64,000 nt of DNA from Opisthocomus hoazin (lineage: Eukaryota > Chordata > Aves > Opisthocomiformes > Opisthocomidae). Below the pieces are notes generated by a model. The model ran no database searches and was not told the DNA's origin. It worked only from the letters and a program-made list of their open reading frames with translations. The DNA lies in the NCBI RefSeq assembly GCF_030867145.1, contig NC_134436.1:3348001-3412000 (forward strand), in the 5' to 3' direction. Both the position numbers and the translations under genes were made by a program. Of this stretch, positions 33,101 through 47,800 are shown one piece after another; position 1 is the first letter of the stretch, and each line of letters starts with the position of its first letter.

Positions 33101-36100
33101 AATGGCTTTGAGGGTCATGGTTGGAGCTGACTCATTTTCATGCCCCAGCAGGTAGGCTGCTCAGCAACAGCACCATTACCTGGTGACTTGCTCACTCCAG
33201 TGCTTTGTGATGACCACTGCACATACACAGGGGTCTGCCTATGGCTCTGGCTCTGGAGCCCAGCAGTGGGACAAACCCCAACACATGTCCTTCACATGAC
33301 CATGCTGGAGCCATTTTGTGCCTGTGTACCAGACTGACGGGCCAAGAGGGATGTACACACTCCTGTGTCGACTGATTTCTGAGTTCCTCCCCACTTTTAT
33401 CCAGCTGCTGTGAGATGAAATCCAAAATGTATTGGTTGGTTCTTGAGAAATGCTCTGTACTTGTGAAGAAGCAGATTTCTAGGGACCTTTCCAAGGGGGT
33501 GCTGTGCTGAGAATGAAGGACACTTGCAGTCTGCCAACATGTCCCACTCCTGCCCTTCCCTGCCCTGTCCCTTCCCTCAGAGCTGGGGGTACCAAGTGCG
33601 TGCCACTGAAAAGGGAAGGTGTCCTGGTGACTGGGCTACAAACCACATGGCTGAGGGATGACTGAAGCCCTGCTTGCCACCTTCTGCAGGGTCCTCACTG
33701 AGTGTTCAGGAATTTCACCTCTTTCCAGAGTTGAAAAGGGATTGGGGGTTAACCAGGGTTTAGAAGAATGCCAGTTCATCCGTGTCTGTCCTTCCAGCCT
33801 GCCTCACTTTGTGCACAAGGTCAGCCCCCACGTGCTCAACATGTTAACCGATTGTCAGGGGGCAGGGTAATTTTAGAGTCATTTAGGCCTCAGATCAGTC
33901 TTCCTGTGAGGGTTCAGGTCTCTCAGTTTGCAGTCAAGACCGGTGCAGCACTGGCCTCATGAAGTAGGGAGACTCTGAGGTAATTTCTTTCCCCAGGTTC
34001 CTTTCTGTGGATTTTTACCGGACCCTGTTTCTTTCCTCTGCAGTTTCCATCCAAAGGAGTGACAAGGAAAGGCTCAATTGTTCCATTTTTGTGGGCAATG
34101 GTTTGCAGTTGCATTGTTTTCCCATGTTCTTGGTGTGTGTGTGGGCGTGTTCTGGAGCCCTTTGGAGCTGTATTTGTTGCAGTAGGGAAAGTCCTGGCTA
34201 GTGTTACCAGCAGGTATCCCTGTTTCGCAACTTGAGGTGGTAAAGTCCCAGCTACAACCTGTGGGCAAGATGTAACAACCTTGAGGCTTTGTGGGGGAGC
34301 AGTAGGTGGATGCAGCTATTCCTCTCCTCTCTGTTTCCCCACATCTGTGCTCTCATCGGGGATCTGCCTTGGGGACATATCATGCTGCAGTGGAAGATGA
34401 TGCGGGGGCAGCCCTGGGATGCTCCTCTCTTGGAGCAGGAGCCTTGGGGAAGTAAGTTCTTGTGTGTGTCCGTGTGTTTGTGCCAGAGGCTTCCTTCAGA
34501 GACAGAAATGATCAGTGCTGGAGACTGGGGGGGAGGGGAAGAAATCCCAGCATCTTCCTATCCAGTAGCCAGCAAATAGCCTCTTGGGATTGGTCGTTGC
34601 TAAGCACAGGGCTGGCCAATGAGTGAAGAGTGGTCCAGACATGGGCTGGGACATCCTGGCTGGGACTTGCAGTCAGGTTTGTGCCTGTGTCTGGAGTGGA
34701 CAAACCATGGCAAGGGAGAGCAATACACAGGAATGAGCATTTTGCATGCAGTGGTGAGTCCCAGCTGCCTGAGGCAGAGCTGCAAAGATTTGGCTCAGCC
34801 TGGCCAGGGGCTGGGTCTCTTAGCTTCTTGTTCCCCTAACCGCTCACTTTTCTGCTGTCCTTCTGGCCCATTTGTACTTCAGGTGCCTCTGTCCACTGGC
34901 CTCCTGTACCTTGAGCCCTTGGTTTGTGTGCTGCCTGTGCTCGCCAGGGAAGCTGGGTGCCCTCTCTGCCTCTCTGTTCTGCACCAGCCAGGGGTGAGGT
35001 GAGAGCGAGTCAGTGCTCAACGGGAAAAGCCTAGAAACCACTGCCTCAATAAAATAGCAGTTTTAATAAGATAGAATAAGCAGTATTATAGAGTAAGTAA
35101 ACCTTAAAACCCTTCAGAAGCTGGGCACCCGGTGTTTGTGCAGCATCAGACAGACTCTGGGTGGATTCTCCCATGGCTCAGATCCTGTCCATGGAGAGAA
35201 GGTCTCCCTTTTGGTCATTCGAGCAATTATACAATTTTCCTACAAGAAAACAACTCTATTCCTGAAGGTTGTTCACATGCTAGCTCCTTGCTGCACAGTC
35301 AGATAAAGGCAAGGCCATGCAGGTGGTGTACTCGTGGGACCGAGTGGGAGCTGCCCATGGGCTCCCCTGTTACCGTGAGCTGGCTGAGTCTGTCCTGCAG
35401 CCACGGGATTTGTGCAGCACTGTCTGGCCTGAGGACCACTCTGTAAGCCCAGCACAGCCCAGACCAGCATGGGCACGGGTGTCCTCAAGGTTACAGATGT
35501 GTCACTGACTCCTCGATACACAGGAGTCTCCTGATCAGGATCAACACACTCCCGCTGCAGAAGCACTCCTGAAATATGGGGTGCCTTCCTCCAAATAAAC
35601 CTGGTACCCCACTGGTGCAGCTGGGTGCATCAGGCTCCAGCCCAGTGTGATGCTGTGCCTGCCTGTCACCAAACCTGAGGCTCCCCACGTAGCTCAGGCT
35701 CATCCTGGCCTCAGCCTCAGCATGTGCTCTGCTTCCAGCATAACCCCTGAGGTCCCAAACATTCCTGTGTTAGTGAGTGAGAAAGGGAGATGGTCTGGCA
35801 TCTTATCTGTTCACATCAGACTGATTTTGCTGTCACCAAAACCTGGGCCGTGTCTGTGAATGTCCCACTCCTGGAGTCATGGGTCTGCATGGGATGACTG
35901 CAAGTACCAATATGCATTTAAGGCTGTTCTTTGGTGCTGTTCCCCCATCAGTGGAGAAGGTATGTGCCTGTGGTCCTGCCAGAGATAACAAGGGAGGAAG
36001 CTGCAGCAGCAGTCTGGAGGAGGGAGCGATTTGGAGATGAACAAAGAGGTTGGGAATTACTGTGCAAGGAAATGGTTGGGAGCACAGGGGGCTGGAGCGA

Positions 36101-39100
36101 TCTCTCATGGCCTCCCATATAAGCAATATCAGGGCTTCTCGGTGGAGTAGCCTCTCCTGCTGCTTGCTCCTTTCCCCCACTGGAAGGGATGAGCCCTCAG
36201 ATCTGCCTGCAGATGCTGCATTGCAGGCTGGAGCCAGCGTGTGAAAGCCCCGAGGCTGTTGCGCTGCTTTCAGCCCTCTGGGTGCAACACAGTGGGGGAC
36301 TGGGAGCAGGTGGGTGCTGCTATGTGGGTCTGGAAGACATCAAAAAGAGTAGTTTTGGCTCCCAAAGCAGGATAGCGCAGTGGCTGGGATGGGGTGGGAG
36401 ACGATCAAGGGGAGGGGAAAAGAGCTGATATGGTTGGGAGAGAGCAGAGGAGGCTGATTTTGTGGCAGCCTCGGTGATGACCACACTCCCAGATTGTGAC
36501 AGGTTTGGATTAGCCATGAAATCAGGGCAGAGGCACAGGCACGCAGGGAGAGGCCTGTCCACAGGCAGGGCCAGTCCTGCTCTGCCTTCACTCTGCCTGT
36601 GGTGCCTGCTCCACAGGGATATGCTAATCTCTGCTGGGCAAAGCAGGGAGGGAGCTGTGCTTTGATGGAGACAAGGAATGATTTAGAGGGAATTAGAAGG
36701 GATTTAAGATGGTGGAGGTAATCACGGTAAGTGTGGCTGGCCTGGTTCGGGTGAAGGGCACTGGACTGTGCAGAGGGACTCGCCACCTGGGCAGCCACCT
36801 GAGGAGTTGCTACGATGGCAATGGGGCTGCTCACAAAGGTTTCTCCTGAAGCCCCAGTTCCCAGGGTTGTACTGCATGTGAATCTTAGTTTCTTTGCAGA
36901 AGTTTTGTGGTGACCAAGACAAGCCTAAGAATAAGAACAAACAAAGCTCATCCCACCAGGAGATGAGTGAAAATGTTCCAGCATTTATTTAGCATATTTC
37001 CTGTCTGCTTGAAATCTACACCCAGCTTGATGGTGTCCAGCGCTCAGTTCTGCACTAGTTTGAGTTAGCAACCAGGAGAACCCTAAAAATGTCCACGTTT
37101 GCGTGTCTGACTAAAGGTTTGTCCAAGTTAAAGTGTGCTTCCCGTTGTTAGACCATGGTATGGTTGCTTTGGGGACCAGTGTCCACCATTGGTAGCTCAG
37201 AGTCAGTTGTCCCAAGGCTCCGTTGAGCAGCATCATCCCTGCTGACTGGTCAACTGGCTCCTCAGTGCTGGCTGAGTGTGATGAGGCAGCGTGCAAGATG
37301 AACAGGCTGCACTCCACCATGCTAGGAACCTTTCGTGTCTCACAGACATTGTCCGTTGCTCTTGACTTGCCTAGACAGAAATGATGCTGATCCTGACCAC
37401 CCTGGTTGCTAATGGTTATGGAAAACATCCTGTTGGCCTGGGCAGGTCCTTGGCTGTTGTCTCCAGCTGTGTCTCTGCACCACCTTGCCTGGGGTGAGTT
37501 CTTGGAGCAGTTTCGCTTCACAGCTCTGAGGATGCCAGGATGTGGCAATGTCTGGCAAAACACAGGCAGGCGTCTCTGAAGGAGCCAAGGACCTGGCAGG
37601 TGGGTGAGGGGATGACAGCTTCTCCAGCTGCCCTCAGCCCACTGCAAAGAGACCACTTTCACCTTCCAGGGGAAACGAACTCCCAGCCTGTCAGCAAGAT
37701 GTTTCTGAGCTCCCTTTGGTGTGTGGCAGTACTAGCCCACTCAGAAATCACAGGAGTTGTTGGTCTTGGCAGGCAGGCATTTGGGATGCAGCTGGACCGT
37801 ACTGGGGTGCCTGCACCCCAGTTGTGTAATGCAGATGCAGAAGCTGTGGGGTGCGTGTCCTGTGTCCCAGCTGCTGAACAGCAGTGCACTGGCATAGTTT
37901 CCCTTGTGCAAAATAAGGGATAGAGTGAGTAAGGCTAGAAACCTGCCATCAGGTGGAAAAAATCTCATTGCTGCTGTCCCCTGGGGGGGGTCTCTGGTGA
38001 AAGCTCTGGCAAGGTGCTTGCTGGAATTCTGCCTGGAGGAGGTCCTGTGCTCTTCTCAGTGCTGGGAATGTCTCTCCTCTGCATTCTGCTGCTTTTCGGG
38101 CAGCATCTTTGGGAGCAGAGTGCAAGACAGGAGGGAATAGGAGGGGTCAGCACATGTGAGGAAGCAGCAGAGAGAGGGGTGTGGGAGACCTAGTGGAGAT
38201 GTGGTGGGGGAAAGATGTGAACACATGAATACGTGATTATTTCACTTCTGATAATGCTTCCTCCTGATTTCACAGAAGGGTCAGCCAGGCAGTCTGAGTC
38301 TTGGAGTGGCTCACCTCAAGGTCACGAAGCAAAGGCTTCCTTGGAGGAAGGGCTGAAGCCAGTGCAGTCCTAATATGCTTCCAGGCATCTTTTGCCAAGT
38401 CCAGTGCAAAGCGGCCTTTGCTTCCCTATGCAGGCTCCACTCGTGTCCAGCGCAGACAGCCTCTGACAAAGCTCCAAGGTGACAGGCAATTTGTCAGTGG
38501 CCTTGTCAGATGCTGAGGCCTTGTTCCACTGAGTAAGGATTGTAGGCTGCGACATGCATTCAGACACTCATTTAACTGCCAGCTCCAGCTGGCTGTTGTT
38601 TTCTTGCTGTTGGAGGATAGGGTAAGGGATGGACTGACCTGCATTTTATCGGATCTACTTAATTTTTTAATGCTTTGTTTACTGGAGGCAAAAAAAATCA
38701 AGACAGGATTTGGGCTGCTCAGATAGGCAGTTTTTGCTTCTCTGTTGTGTGTCTGTAGCATATGTGGTTTGCAGTACTGTGGGACAATGGGGAAAACCTG
38801 GCTTTGCTGACCCACTGGGTGCTGGATGTCTCCTGCTATGGCTCATCTCAAAATCCCTCCGCTGCATTGCTATGAAATTGTTGTCTGGCAGATACCAACA
38901 TGCAGGCTGTGACCATGCTATTGAACACAACCACTAAAACAGGGTGGCTACCTGTAGAGAAGGATTCTCAGTCATGCCAGCTCTTGAACTGTGACCAGGA
39001 GTGGTTTTGTCTCAGATAAAACAGCGTCAAGGAGTCTACAACAGCATGAGGGTGCAGATGCCCATATTATCCTTGTGCAGTTCAATATACTGTTATTGCT

Positions 39101-41805
39101 ATATCTTGGTGTCTGATTTTCAAGAGATCCCAGCTAACAATAGCAGCAAGACTCCCACGGTGCTCAGAGGTGTAAATAGGACTTGGGACCTTAGGACTTG
39201 AATGAACATTTGTTTTGTGGTCACCGTTTGCTGTCCTGTGGTGCCTGTAACCCAGAAAAAACCCCAAACCACAAAGTTATTCCTTTGGGAAGGCAGGGGC
39301 AGCCCATAGTGGGATGGCCATCTTGGAAGGAGCATTTATCGAACTGTTCCCTTCTAATCCCATCATAGGAGATGATAGGTGCTGGGAAGGAGCTGTTGAA
39401 ACTGAAACAAAAACTTGCCTCCAGAGATGCTTAAGAGAGCAAACCCAACAGCCTTCACAGCACATCTACTCTGGGCTTCTTGGGAGAGGTGTGGGAAGCC
39501 TGTGGAAACCTCAGACTAGGTCTGCACTCTGCCCTTCATGGCACAGGGCTGCAGGAGGTCAGGAAACTGTAGCAGGTCAAGGTGCATGGAATGGTTTTTA
39601 TGTGATGGCTTCTCCATGGTGCGGCCCTTCAGAGTCCTTCCTGTCCTGAGCATCTAGAGCAGGGAGAGGATCCCTGGGAGGGACCAAGCTCTGCCAACGG
39701 GCTCTGCAGGAGTGCTTTTCTGTGGCCAAGGTAGTGCAGGGGCCTAAAGCTACGAACTGGTGGTGCTACGAACTGCTCCTGGGCAGGAGCTGGATCTTCA
39801 TTACATTCAATGTGCTCTATGGAGCTCACAACTGGAACACGCTGTCCTAGAAAACTATGCGTTAGTCCCAGAGTCTCCAGGGCCCTTGCTCCCGTATAGT
39901 GATATCCAGTTGCGGGAAAGTGGGACAGGAGAGACCTGGTGACAGCTCTGACACAGTGCCAGCTTGGCTGGGGAGGAAATGATGGGATCTGCCAACTCCC
40001 GTGCAGTTGTTGCTCTGAGCCTGGTGTGGCTTTGCCCCATGGGCTTGGAAAAATGTGGAGGGGAAATCAAGATAGAGAGGTGAAGGCTGGTTTCTCAAGC
40101 TGGGCCAAATTGCTGTTTTCCTATGCCTAAATTTTTTTCAGATCCTAATTAAAGACCAATTACATGATTAGCATCACCTATGTCTTAATTAAGGTTAATA
40201 GGCAGCACCTGTTACTAATGGTGGGCCGTGCTGGTCTTCTGAAATAATCCATATCAGCTCTAACCTCCTTAGAGTGAAGGTTTTTCTTGCCACAGTGTTG
40301 TGGAGAAATCTGCCTGAAATGAGATATTCAGCTGTAACATAACTACTGCTTTGTGTTGAAAGGGACTCACAGATTAAAATTATACCTGGAAATAACAGTG
40401 CGTTCCCTTGCATTTGTTTCTAGTAGAACAGCTGATGAGGTGAAGTCAGGGGACATTTGGAAATCAAGTGCACTTGTCCTTGTTTTTATTTCGCCCCACG
40501 GTACTCCCTCATCTCCCTGGTTAGGAGGAGGTCAGAGAAGCTGTCAGTTTTGGTGCTGCCCTGTTGGATTCCTTGCTGGGTTCCTGGCTCCTGGTAGCCG
40601 GCTCTCCCTGTCCAAGCGGTCTCACTCCTGCAGACCCTGGCTGGGCATGCTGGTGTGGGATCTCCTGAAGCCCCAGCTGTGTCCAGGGAACCGGTCTGGG
40701 ATGCAGTAACAGCCTGGGAACAAGCCTGGGGCTACCTACATGTCCTGTTCTTAATCTGGAAGCTGAAACAACCAGGATACATTTCAGGTGTGGTGAAAAT
40801 ATTCATCCTATGATTATTAAAGGATTGTTTAGGTTTTACAAATGAGTGGGAAATAGAAGCAGCCCTTCTGCAATTTGGGTGCAATTTGTGCACAGTACTG
40901 TTCATTCCACCACTTTTAGCCCAACTCTACTTTGGCAGAGCTGACACCAAGAAACCAATGGATTTTTTGGTTTGCCACAGGAAATGTCTGGATGCATAGC
41001 TGTCTGCTTTGTGGCTATGCCTGTGTAGACACTCGTGTGCACACCCCATAAATATATATTTATTAATAATTATAAGCAATGTCTTCAGGGAAAGTTGCTG
41101 ACACTTTCCGTTCTAAAACTATGTTTTCTGCTCCTTGTGTGATTTCAAAGATTTTCCCATGGGATGGTTTTTCAGGGGCAGGGAAGCCGATGATGGGCAG
41201 CTATCACTGTGCAGTGTTGTCAATAGCTTGGTGGAACTCCCAGATGATTTCTTGTGCACCGACCACGCAGCGTGGTCTTGATCTCCAGGCTGCAGAGATA
41301 TCCCATGCAGGGATGCTAATGAGTGGCTCAATAAAAGACAGCGCTCAAAAAAGTTGTAACAGCAGTGTGTCTGGACACGGGCTTGGAGGCTTGCAAAGGC
41401 TCTGCCATAGCACAGGCGATTTCCATCTTGCAGATCAGTTCTGTAGCCCTGCTGATCCCCACTTTCACCCGGATGCATGGAGGCTTCTATGCTTTAAGCT
41501 GCTGCAGGATGAGGAACTTTGTTAAAAATTAGCTGCATCCTCTTCCATGAACACCAACACTGGGAATTTCATGAGATCATGGAGGATTCAGAATGACCAA
41601 CTGAGAGAAACAATGAGCTGTGCCCTTGGATGGGGACATGCAGGGAGAAAGGGCTGGAGTGACCTGAAAAGGCAACACATCTTACAAGGGACTGCCCCAT
41701 ACCTCCTCGTAAGCAGTACTGTGAGAGATGCTGGGAGATTATGGGTGGCATTAAAGATCTCCCTGCAGGTGAGAGATTACTTCCTAAACCTATGTTAAGG
41801 GGGAT
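30107..41805. other. Intronic, no gene recognised
   Basis: Ordinary intron sequence with many short chance frames. An AT-rich block with several homeodomain-type cores lies at 40,146-40,200. A stretch starting near 35,045 resembles part of an avian LTR only weakly and is not called. No other repeat was recognised. Confidence 0.4.
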
Positions 41806-41885
41806 AAATAACCTGCATAACCTAATATAGGTTGGAAGGGGATCTGAAGGGCTCCAGTTCAACCTCCCACTCATAGTTGCCTAAT
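41806..41885 (-). mobile_element. Short CR1 3' tail fragment
   Basis: The + strand text holds the reverse-complemented CR1 terminus: 'ataggttggaaggggatct' near 41,828, followed by 'ccagttcaacctcccactca'. Only the last few dozen bases are recognisable. It is an old, heavily truncated copy or the edge of a longer decayed one. Confidence 0.55.
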
Positions 41886-44800
41886 GCAAGGTGCAGCGTC
41901 AAATGTAACTCAGGAGACCTTGGAGCAAGTCCTGGGCTGGGGAGGGTGATGAAGACATTGACACTGGTAGCCATAGTTGTAGTGTTTGTGCAAAGTCATT
42001 TGTACAACCTGAGGATTTGGTCTGTTAAATCAGGGGAGACTTTGGGCATGGAGTAATGCCAAGTTCTGATTTGGGCGTTTCCCAGATACAAGCTGGGCTT
42101 TGGGATAGAGACCCAAAGGTAGAAGCTGCCAGGGCTGGAAGTGTCTTGAGGTGTGGAGTAGTGATTATGCTAATGAGGCTGTTGCCTGGAACACTCTTTC
42201 TCCCCCACTATGAAGGAAGAGGATTTGGAGATACATGTGTCCGGGGGTCTTGCATGCCTAATTTCTGCATCTAAACAGCAACTTTAACATTGAAGCTAGA
42301 ATAAGGCTGCTGAACTCCTGCTATGCCCATTTGAGAAGACATACTGCTTGGCTCCAGCACCCTGACAGGAGGGTAAATCCAAGGCTGTAGCAGACTTGCA
42401 CACTTGGGAGGAACAAACCCTCACCAGTGCCTCTTGTAGGGCATCTGTTGGTTCTTTCACAGAGGCTTCGAAGGAGGGGAATCAAAAGGTCTCAGCTATC
42501 TGCAACTGTTTGGTCTTATTCTGGTGCCCTGTTCCAGACCTGTTGTGGGGAATGGGCTCTGTCCTCATTTCCACTCACTGCTGGCAGTCCCTCTTGGCCA
42601 GAGCTCCCCTGCTTAGGCTGCTCAGCACAGTCAGGAATTGCCTGGGTGGCAGGCAGCTGGATGCAGCAGCTTTCCCTGCCCTTTGCCTGCCTGGAGTTGC
42701 CAGACATGAAGCAGATGGTTTCATCCATGCCCAGACAAGGCTCTGTCTACAGGGCTAACATGGAAGGCTGAAGAGATGCATGAACAGCTACACCTTCACT
42801 CTGTCATTGCCTGCTTTACCACCACTGTGCTGTGGCCAGTTAAGACTTCTGAGGAGCAAAGAGAGGGTTCAACTTGTGGGATGACTGAGCGCATGGAGTC
42901 CCTTGGCTCAGTCCAGGCCTGTGGAGGCCACGTCTGGCAGAGGAAAAAGAGGACTCAGCTGTTGTATATAACGGGGACTCTTTTTGCAGGGGTTGCCAGT
43001 TACACACTGACTGTGGTGTTTGCCAGCTCCCAAGGGAGGAAGCAATCTGTGTCATCTCACAGCGGGCTTCCTTAAATCTTGGCCTGATTAAGCCGTGGCA
43101 ATGGGCTGCCCGATATGAAAGAGCCTTCCCTGAAAAGGGACGACTGTTAATGCAGAAATAGCCTGTTTAATTGTTTGCATTGCCCTGCAGTTGGAGGCCA
43201 GTAGCACAAAAAATCACCAGATTCTGACTCCAGTTGGGTAGGAATCTGGAGATGAATAGTGTCCATCAGCTGCCAGCGTTGTTTGGATACAGACAGTCTG
43301 CTGGCCATACACCTGGGAAAGCTGCATTTGAACACCATGGTTTTATTTCAGCCTCAAGATGTCTGAGGGATTTTGGGAATATCCACTCCGATTTTGGCCT
43401 CTTGTCTGTCCTTGAAAAAGCAGCGTTTGTGCTTTCCATGGCAAGGCTATGGGCTAAAATACCCATGGAGTACGTGGAGAGATGATGAGGCTTGCAAGGT
43501 GTCATTGCTATAGGAAGAGGAGGTGCTGTGGTACATTGTTGGAACAGTTTCTCCTGGATTTAGGTGCTAGATTTTAGACATATTTGTAAATGTGGCCCGT
43601 GGTTTTCCACCAGCACATTTGCTGAGAGCTGTGTCAGTGTAGGTCTGGAAAGGGAGTTTGATACTCAGACATCTGATGAAAAATTGCTGTATGTAGTTAC
43701 GTCAGAGTTGTTTATTCATTGCATTGAGATAAAAGCTTTTTTAATAGAGTGCAGTCATCTTAGCTTGTGGCTGTTGTTTTTCTTAGTTTCTTGTGTATTT
43801 TAGGGATCTAATTAATTATAGGGAGTGAGTGATGCTCAGAAAAAGTACAGTTCAAGCTGAGCTGCAGTTTTCTTCATGTTTCTTTGCCTTCATACCCGGA
43901 AAGCAGTGAGCTGGGTCCTACCTTAGTAGCAGGTCCTGAGTATTCAACAGACAAGAATAAAATACTGTCAGCTGCAAGTTGTCTGAGGTAGTGTGTTTGT
44001 GCAAACATTGGTGCTTTTCTGATCTGTGGAGCAGAGAGGTACTGAGGTAGTGTAAAAGCCAGCATTTATTGGTTTTGTCTGGTGGTCACTATGTAGAAGA
44101 CATAAATTAAGAGATGTCTGCTGGGTTCCCCTGGACATGTGAGGAGTTTGCGGCGTGTTTGTTTGGAGGGCATCAGCCTCCGGTTTTGCTACTCTGCTGC
44201 CAGTCTGGGGGTGGTCTACTCTTTGTCTGCAGGTTCCCAGTACAGCAGAGAAAAAGGTGGGACAGCCTGGCACACTGCTTGTTTCAGCATGCTGGTTACA
44301 AATAACATTAAACTTCAAGATATTTATGTGCAGCCTCTCTTTGAAAAGCTTTCCAGGAGGCCTTGCCATCCTTTACAGATGAGATAGGTAGGGTTTGCTC
44401 ACGCTCTGTTGAAATGCGGGAGTCAGGATGTGTCGTACCCTCTTGAGCTGCGCTGTCAGACATGGCAGGGCAACTACAATCATCTCCAGCTCGGGAGGTG
44501 GCTGAGGAACAGTTTGCAGACAGCTGGGAAGGCGCTGTCAGAGGTGGGATCACTCTATATTCACCTGGTTTCTTGTGACCTGTACCAAGTTGTCTGCTAC
44601 TGGTGGGGAACAGCAGTAGTCTTGGCAGACTGTTGCTCTGACTGAGTACAATTTGTACCATGGGCCAGGTACATGGGCCTGAGCTTCCTCCAGTGGTGGG
44701 AACAGAGCTGCAGCATCTACTACCAAGGGAGTTGGTTCTATGAGTAGTCCTTGACTCCCATGCCACACGATGAAGGGTGGCTGAAGTCCACAGTGCTTGT

Positions 44801-47800
44801 GGATGACCACTTCCACACTGTGTAGTCTGTAGCCCAGGTTTCTTCTAGGCCCCTTGTAATGCTCACTGGCTCTGAGACACCATCAGTAATTTCTGGGGTT
44901 TTAGCAGTCCCAGATTCCTGTGATCTCAAAGAGATACGGCAGCCCAAGCATGATCCATCATGTGCAGTGATCGGTCACCTAGGAGAGCCCAAACTGATCC
45001 TCACCAAATTACAGCGCATGTGCAAAAAGCTGTACTTGCGGTGTGGATGGACAGAGACTGGAACCTGGGAGCATGACAGGGAACAAAGCTGTTGGACAGT
45101 GCAGGTGTACCCAGAGGGAGCTTAGCAGTGCCTCGGTACCCTACAAAGACATTTGTTTGAGCCCTCCTTCCTGTCCATCCCTGCTGTTCCTCTTGCCTCC
45201 CTGATGAGCAAGTAGGTCTGAGGACACCTCGGTTTCCATGAAGGGGTGTAGTTTGAGACCCAAAACTTATTTTGATGTAGAGTCTAGAGCCACTGTCTAG
45301 CAGGGGGGGAGCTCCTTCGCCTCTGGAGGCATGTTGGGGTTACCTGTTTCATTCCTCAAGACCTTAAAGCCTCTCTGGAACCAGATGGTGGATATTAATA
45401 CCTTTCCTGGGATTTAAATGATCATGCGTCTTGCTGAGGGACCCTTTCTTATGCAGATGCCAGATTTTACATTCAAGCATGGTGGGGCTGGCCCTCATGG
45501 ATTTTTGCTGATGGAAGCAAGGCTTGTCTGAGTGTGCAGCACTGAAGGTGAGCTGGTCTACCTGGCCTGCAGGTAGTGTAAAACCACTCTGGATTCACAT
45601 TGTATTTCACATCATTCTCTCTCCCTTGCGAACAGGCCATGCACCAGAAGGGGCTTGGTTGCTGTGAACATTTGGGCTGTTCATAATCTAATGGATCTGA
45701 CTATCCCTGGGCTCTTCTAGGATCTGATAATCCCACCCTCAGACCCACCTTTCTCCAATCTTCTGCACTCTCCTAGTAACAGTGTTCGACCTGCTACGTT
45801 CATGTGTCTCTCAGTCTCCTCCTTCCTTCCCCACAGTGTAATGACCATGCTCACCTGCCTACCTCCCCTCACTGCCTTCCCAAATCTTTCTGCAGCTTAT
45901 CACCACCAGCGTGTCCTGACAGGTTGGCAAAATTTGCAAAATGAAAATGTCTTCTACCACATTTTTCAGTTTTGCCACCTAAGTTTGACAGAGCCAAGAG
46001 CCTGAAGCTGCTTCTGCTGCCCTGCGTGTGCTCGGTGACCTGGAGAGGACCTAGCCAAGTCTCTCCTTAGCAGTTGCCAAGCTATTCTTTCTCTCATGTA
46101 AGTGCTACTAAAATAATGATCTGATCCTGAGTAGCTGGAGGAGTTCAGCTTTGAGACTGATGTTTGCCCCCGTCTCTTTCCTTTCTTTCAGACTGTGCTG
46201 CTCTGGGAGGAGAGGGCAGCTCTTGAAGGACACTAGTCATGAGGAAGCCTGTTGGACCACCACACCTCACTTGACTTCGATCCCAAATTCTGCTGTTTTT
46301 AAGATAGGCAGTAGGCTGGCAGCTGGGATGTGTGAGAGCAGAGGAGGTGAGTTCATGGGAAGAGGACAGCCTTCAGCTTAAGTGCTTGGGGACCAGCTGG
46401 TGTTTCACTGGGATCCTGCAGGGTTTTTGCTGTAGGTGAGAAGGAGCAGTCCTAGGGAACAGGGGCTCAGGAGTGTGTGAGCCCATGGGGATGTCATTTG
46501 CGTTTCTGGACATAGCTTGAGCTGCTTGTCTGGTGTCTTGGCTTTGTGCTGGGTTCATGTTTGGAGAGATGTGCCTAACCCATTAGCTTGCTTAGCCCCA
46601 GCATTGTACCAATAGCCTTCTTGATGGCAGGACTTTTTGTTAGCTCCTTCCCTCCTGTTGCGTTGAACTCTGTGGCCATCTCTTTTCAAATGTATTTCCT
46701 CTCTTCACATTTCTAGACTTGTCTCATGTATTGTTGCAGACCTGTTTGCGATCCAGCCTAGCTGAGATCATCACCATGATGGGCCTGATTTTCTAGCCTC
46801 AGCCATTGCTTTGGTTTCATGGTGGATCATGAGGATAATAGAGCATCTTGCAGCTGATTTAATTTTTGCAGGGATTTGAGTTCCCTGGAAAAACTCCCTG
46901 GAGAGATGCTCAGCTTAATCGTGATTAAGGCCAACAAAAAACTGGTAGCTGATCCTCTGAGAAAGAGGGGCTGTGTTTGGTCAGTAGGTGAACCTGGAGC
47001 ACCTACCAGGAACTGCTACTTTTTTGGGCCTTACTTGTTCTGTTTTCACTGCCTGGGCTGTACTAGACTGGGCAGACCTGCTGGGTAACACACCAGTATT
47101 CATGAGGGTGCCTTTATCTGGAGAAGGCTCCATCTGTTCCACAAGGTGTCATGGTTTTCTATTTAATATCCTAGGGATTGTTTTCAGGCTGAGGACGTGT
47201 GAGGAAGGAAGAGACTGAGGATGCAGATGGAATGGAAGAAAATGCCAAGTGATTAAACGGCTATAGATGAGTAGAGATACGGCTTAAGAGATTGATGGTC
47301 GCCTGCTGGGTGGAGAGGCGGAAGGCAAGATTGCATTCACGTGCACCAGGATTGCAAATACACTCCCCCCCCCCCCACTAAATTGTATTTGTTACTCATT
47401 TTTAGCCTTCCCATGTGTAAACTTTCACACAGCTCTGTACTGCACCTTTATGGCCCCATCTGCTGTTTCCATCTCCCACAACCTCTGGTCTGTTTCCGGC
47501 GGAGAAAGCCTATAAAATAAAACTTGTGCAGTCACACAAGCTTCTTGCTGTGCCAGTGTTTTCTCTGGCTGATGTGTCTGCGGTACCTTCTTGTATATGC
47601 ATGACTGCGTGTGTCAGAGTCAATGTACACAGATTGAGGATAAGTTGCAGATAGCTGTGCAGATAAAAAAATGCATCAAGTGTCAGTGCGTGCCTCAGAA
47701 GATGTGTGTGCCTTTTTGGGGGGTTTTCTTGAAACATCCTCTTATGAGAGTGGCTCTAATGCTTTCTGGACACTTGCAGCTCATGGGCAGAAGCTATGGA

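Noticed and set aside
35036..35130. 'ttttaataagatagaataag' stretch recalling part of an avian LTR in antisense
   Set aside because: Only a short resemblance from memory; no TG...CA ends, no target duplication and no second copy.
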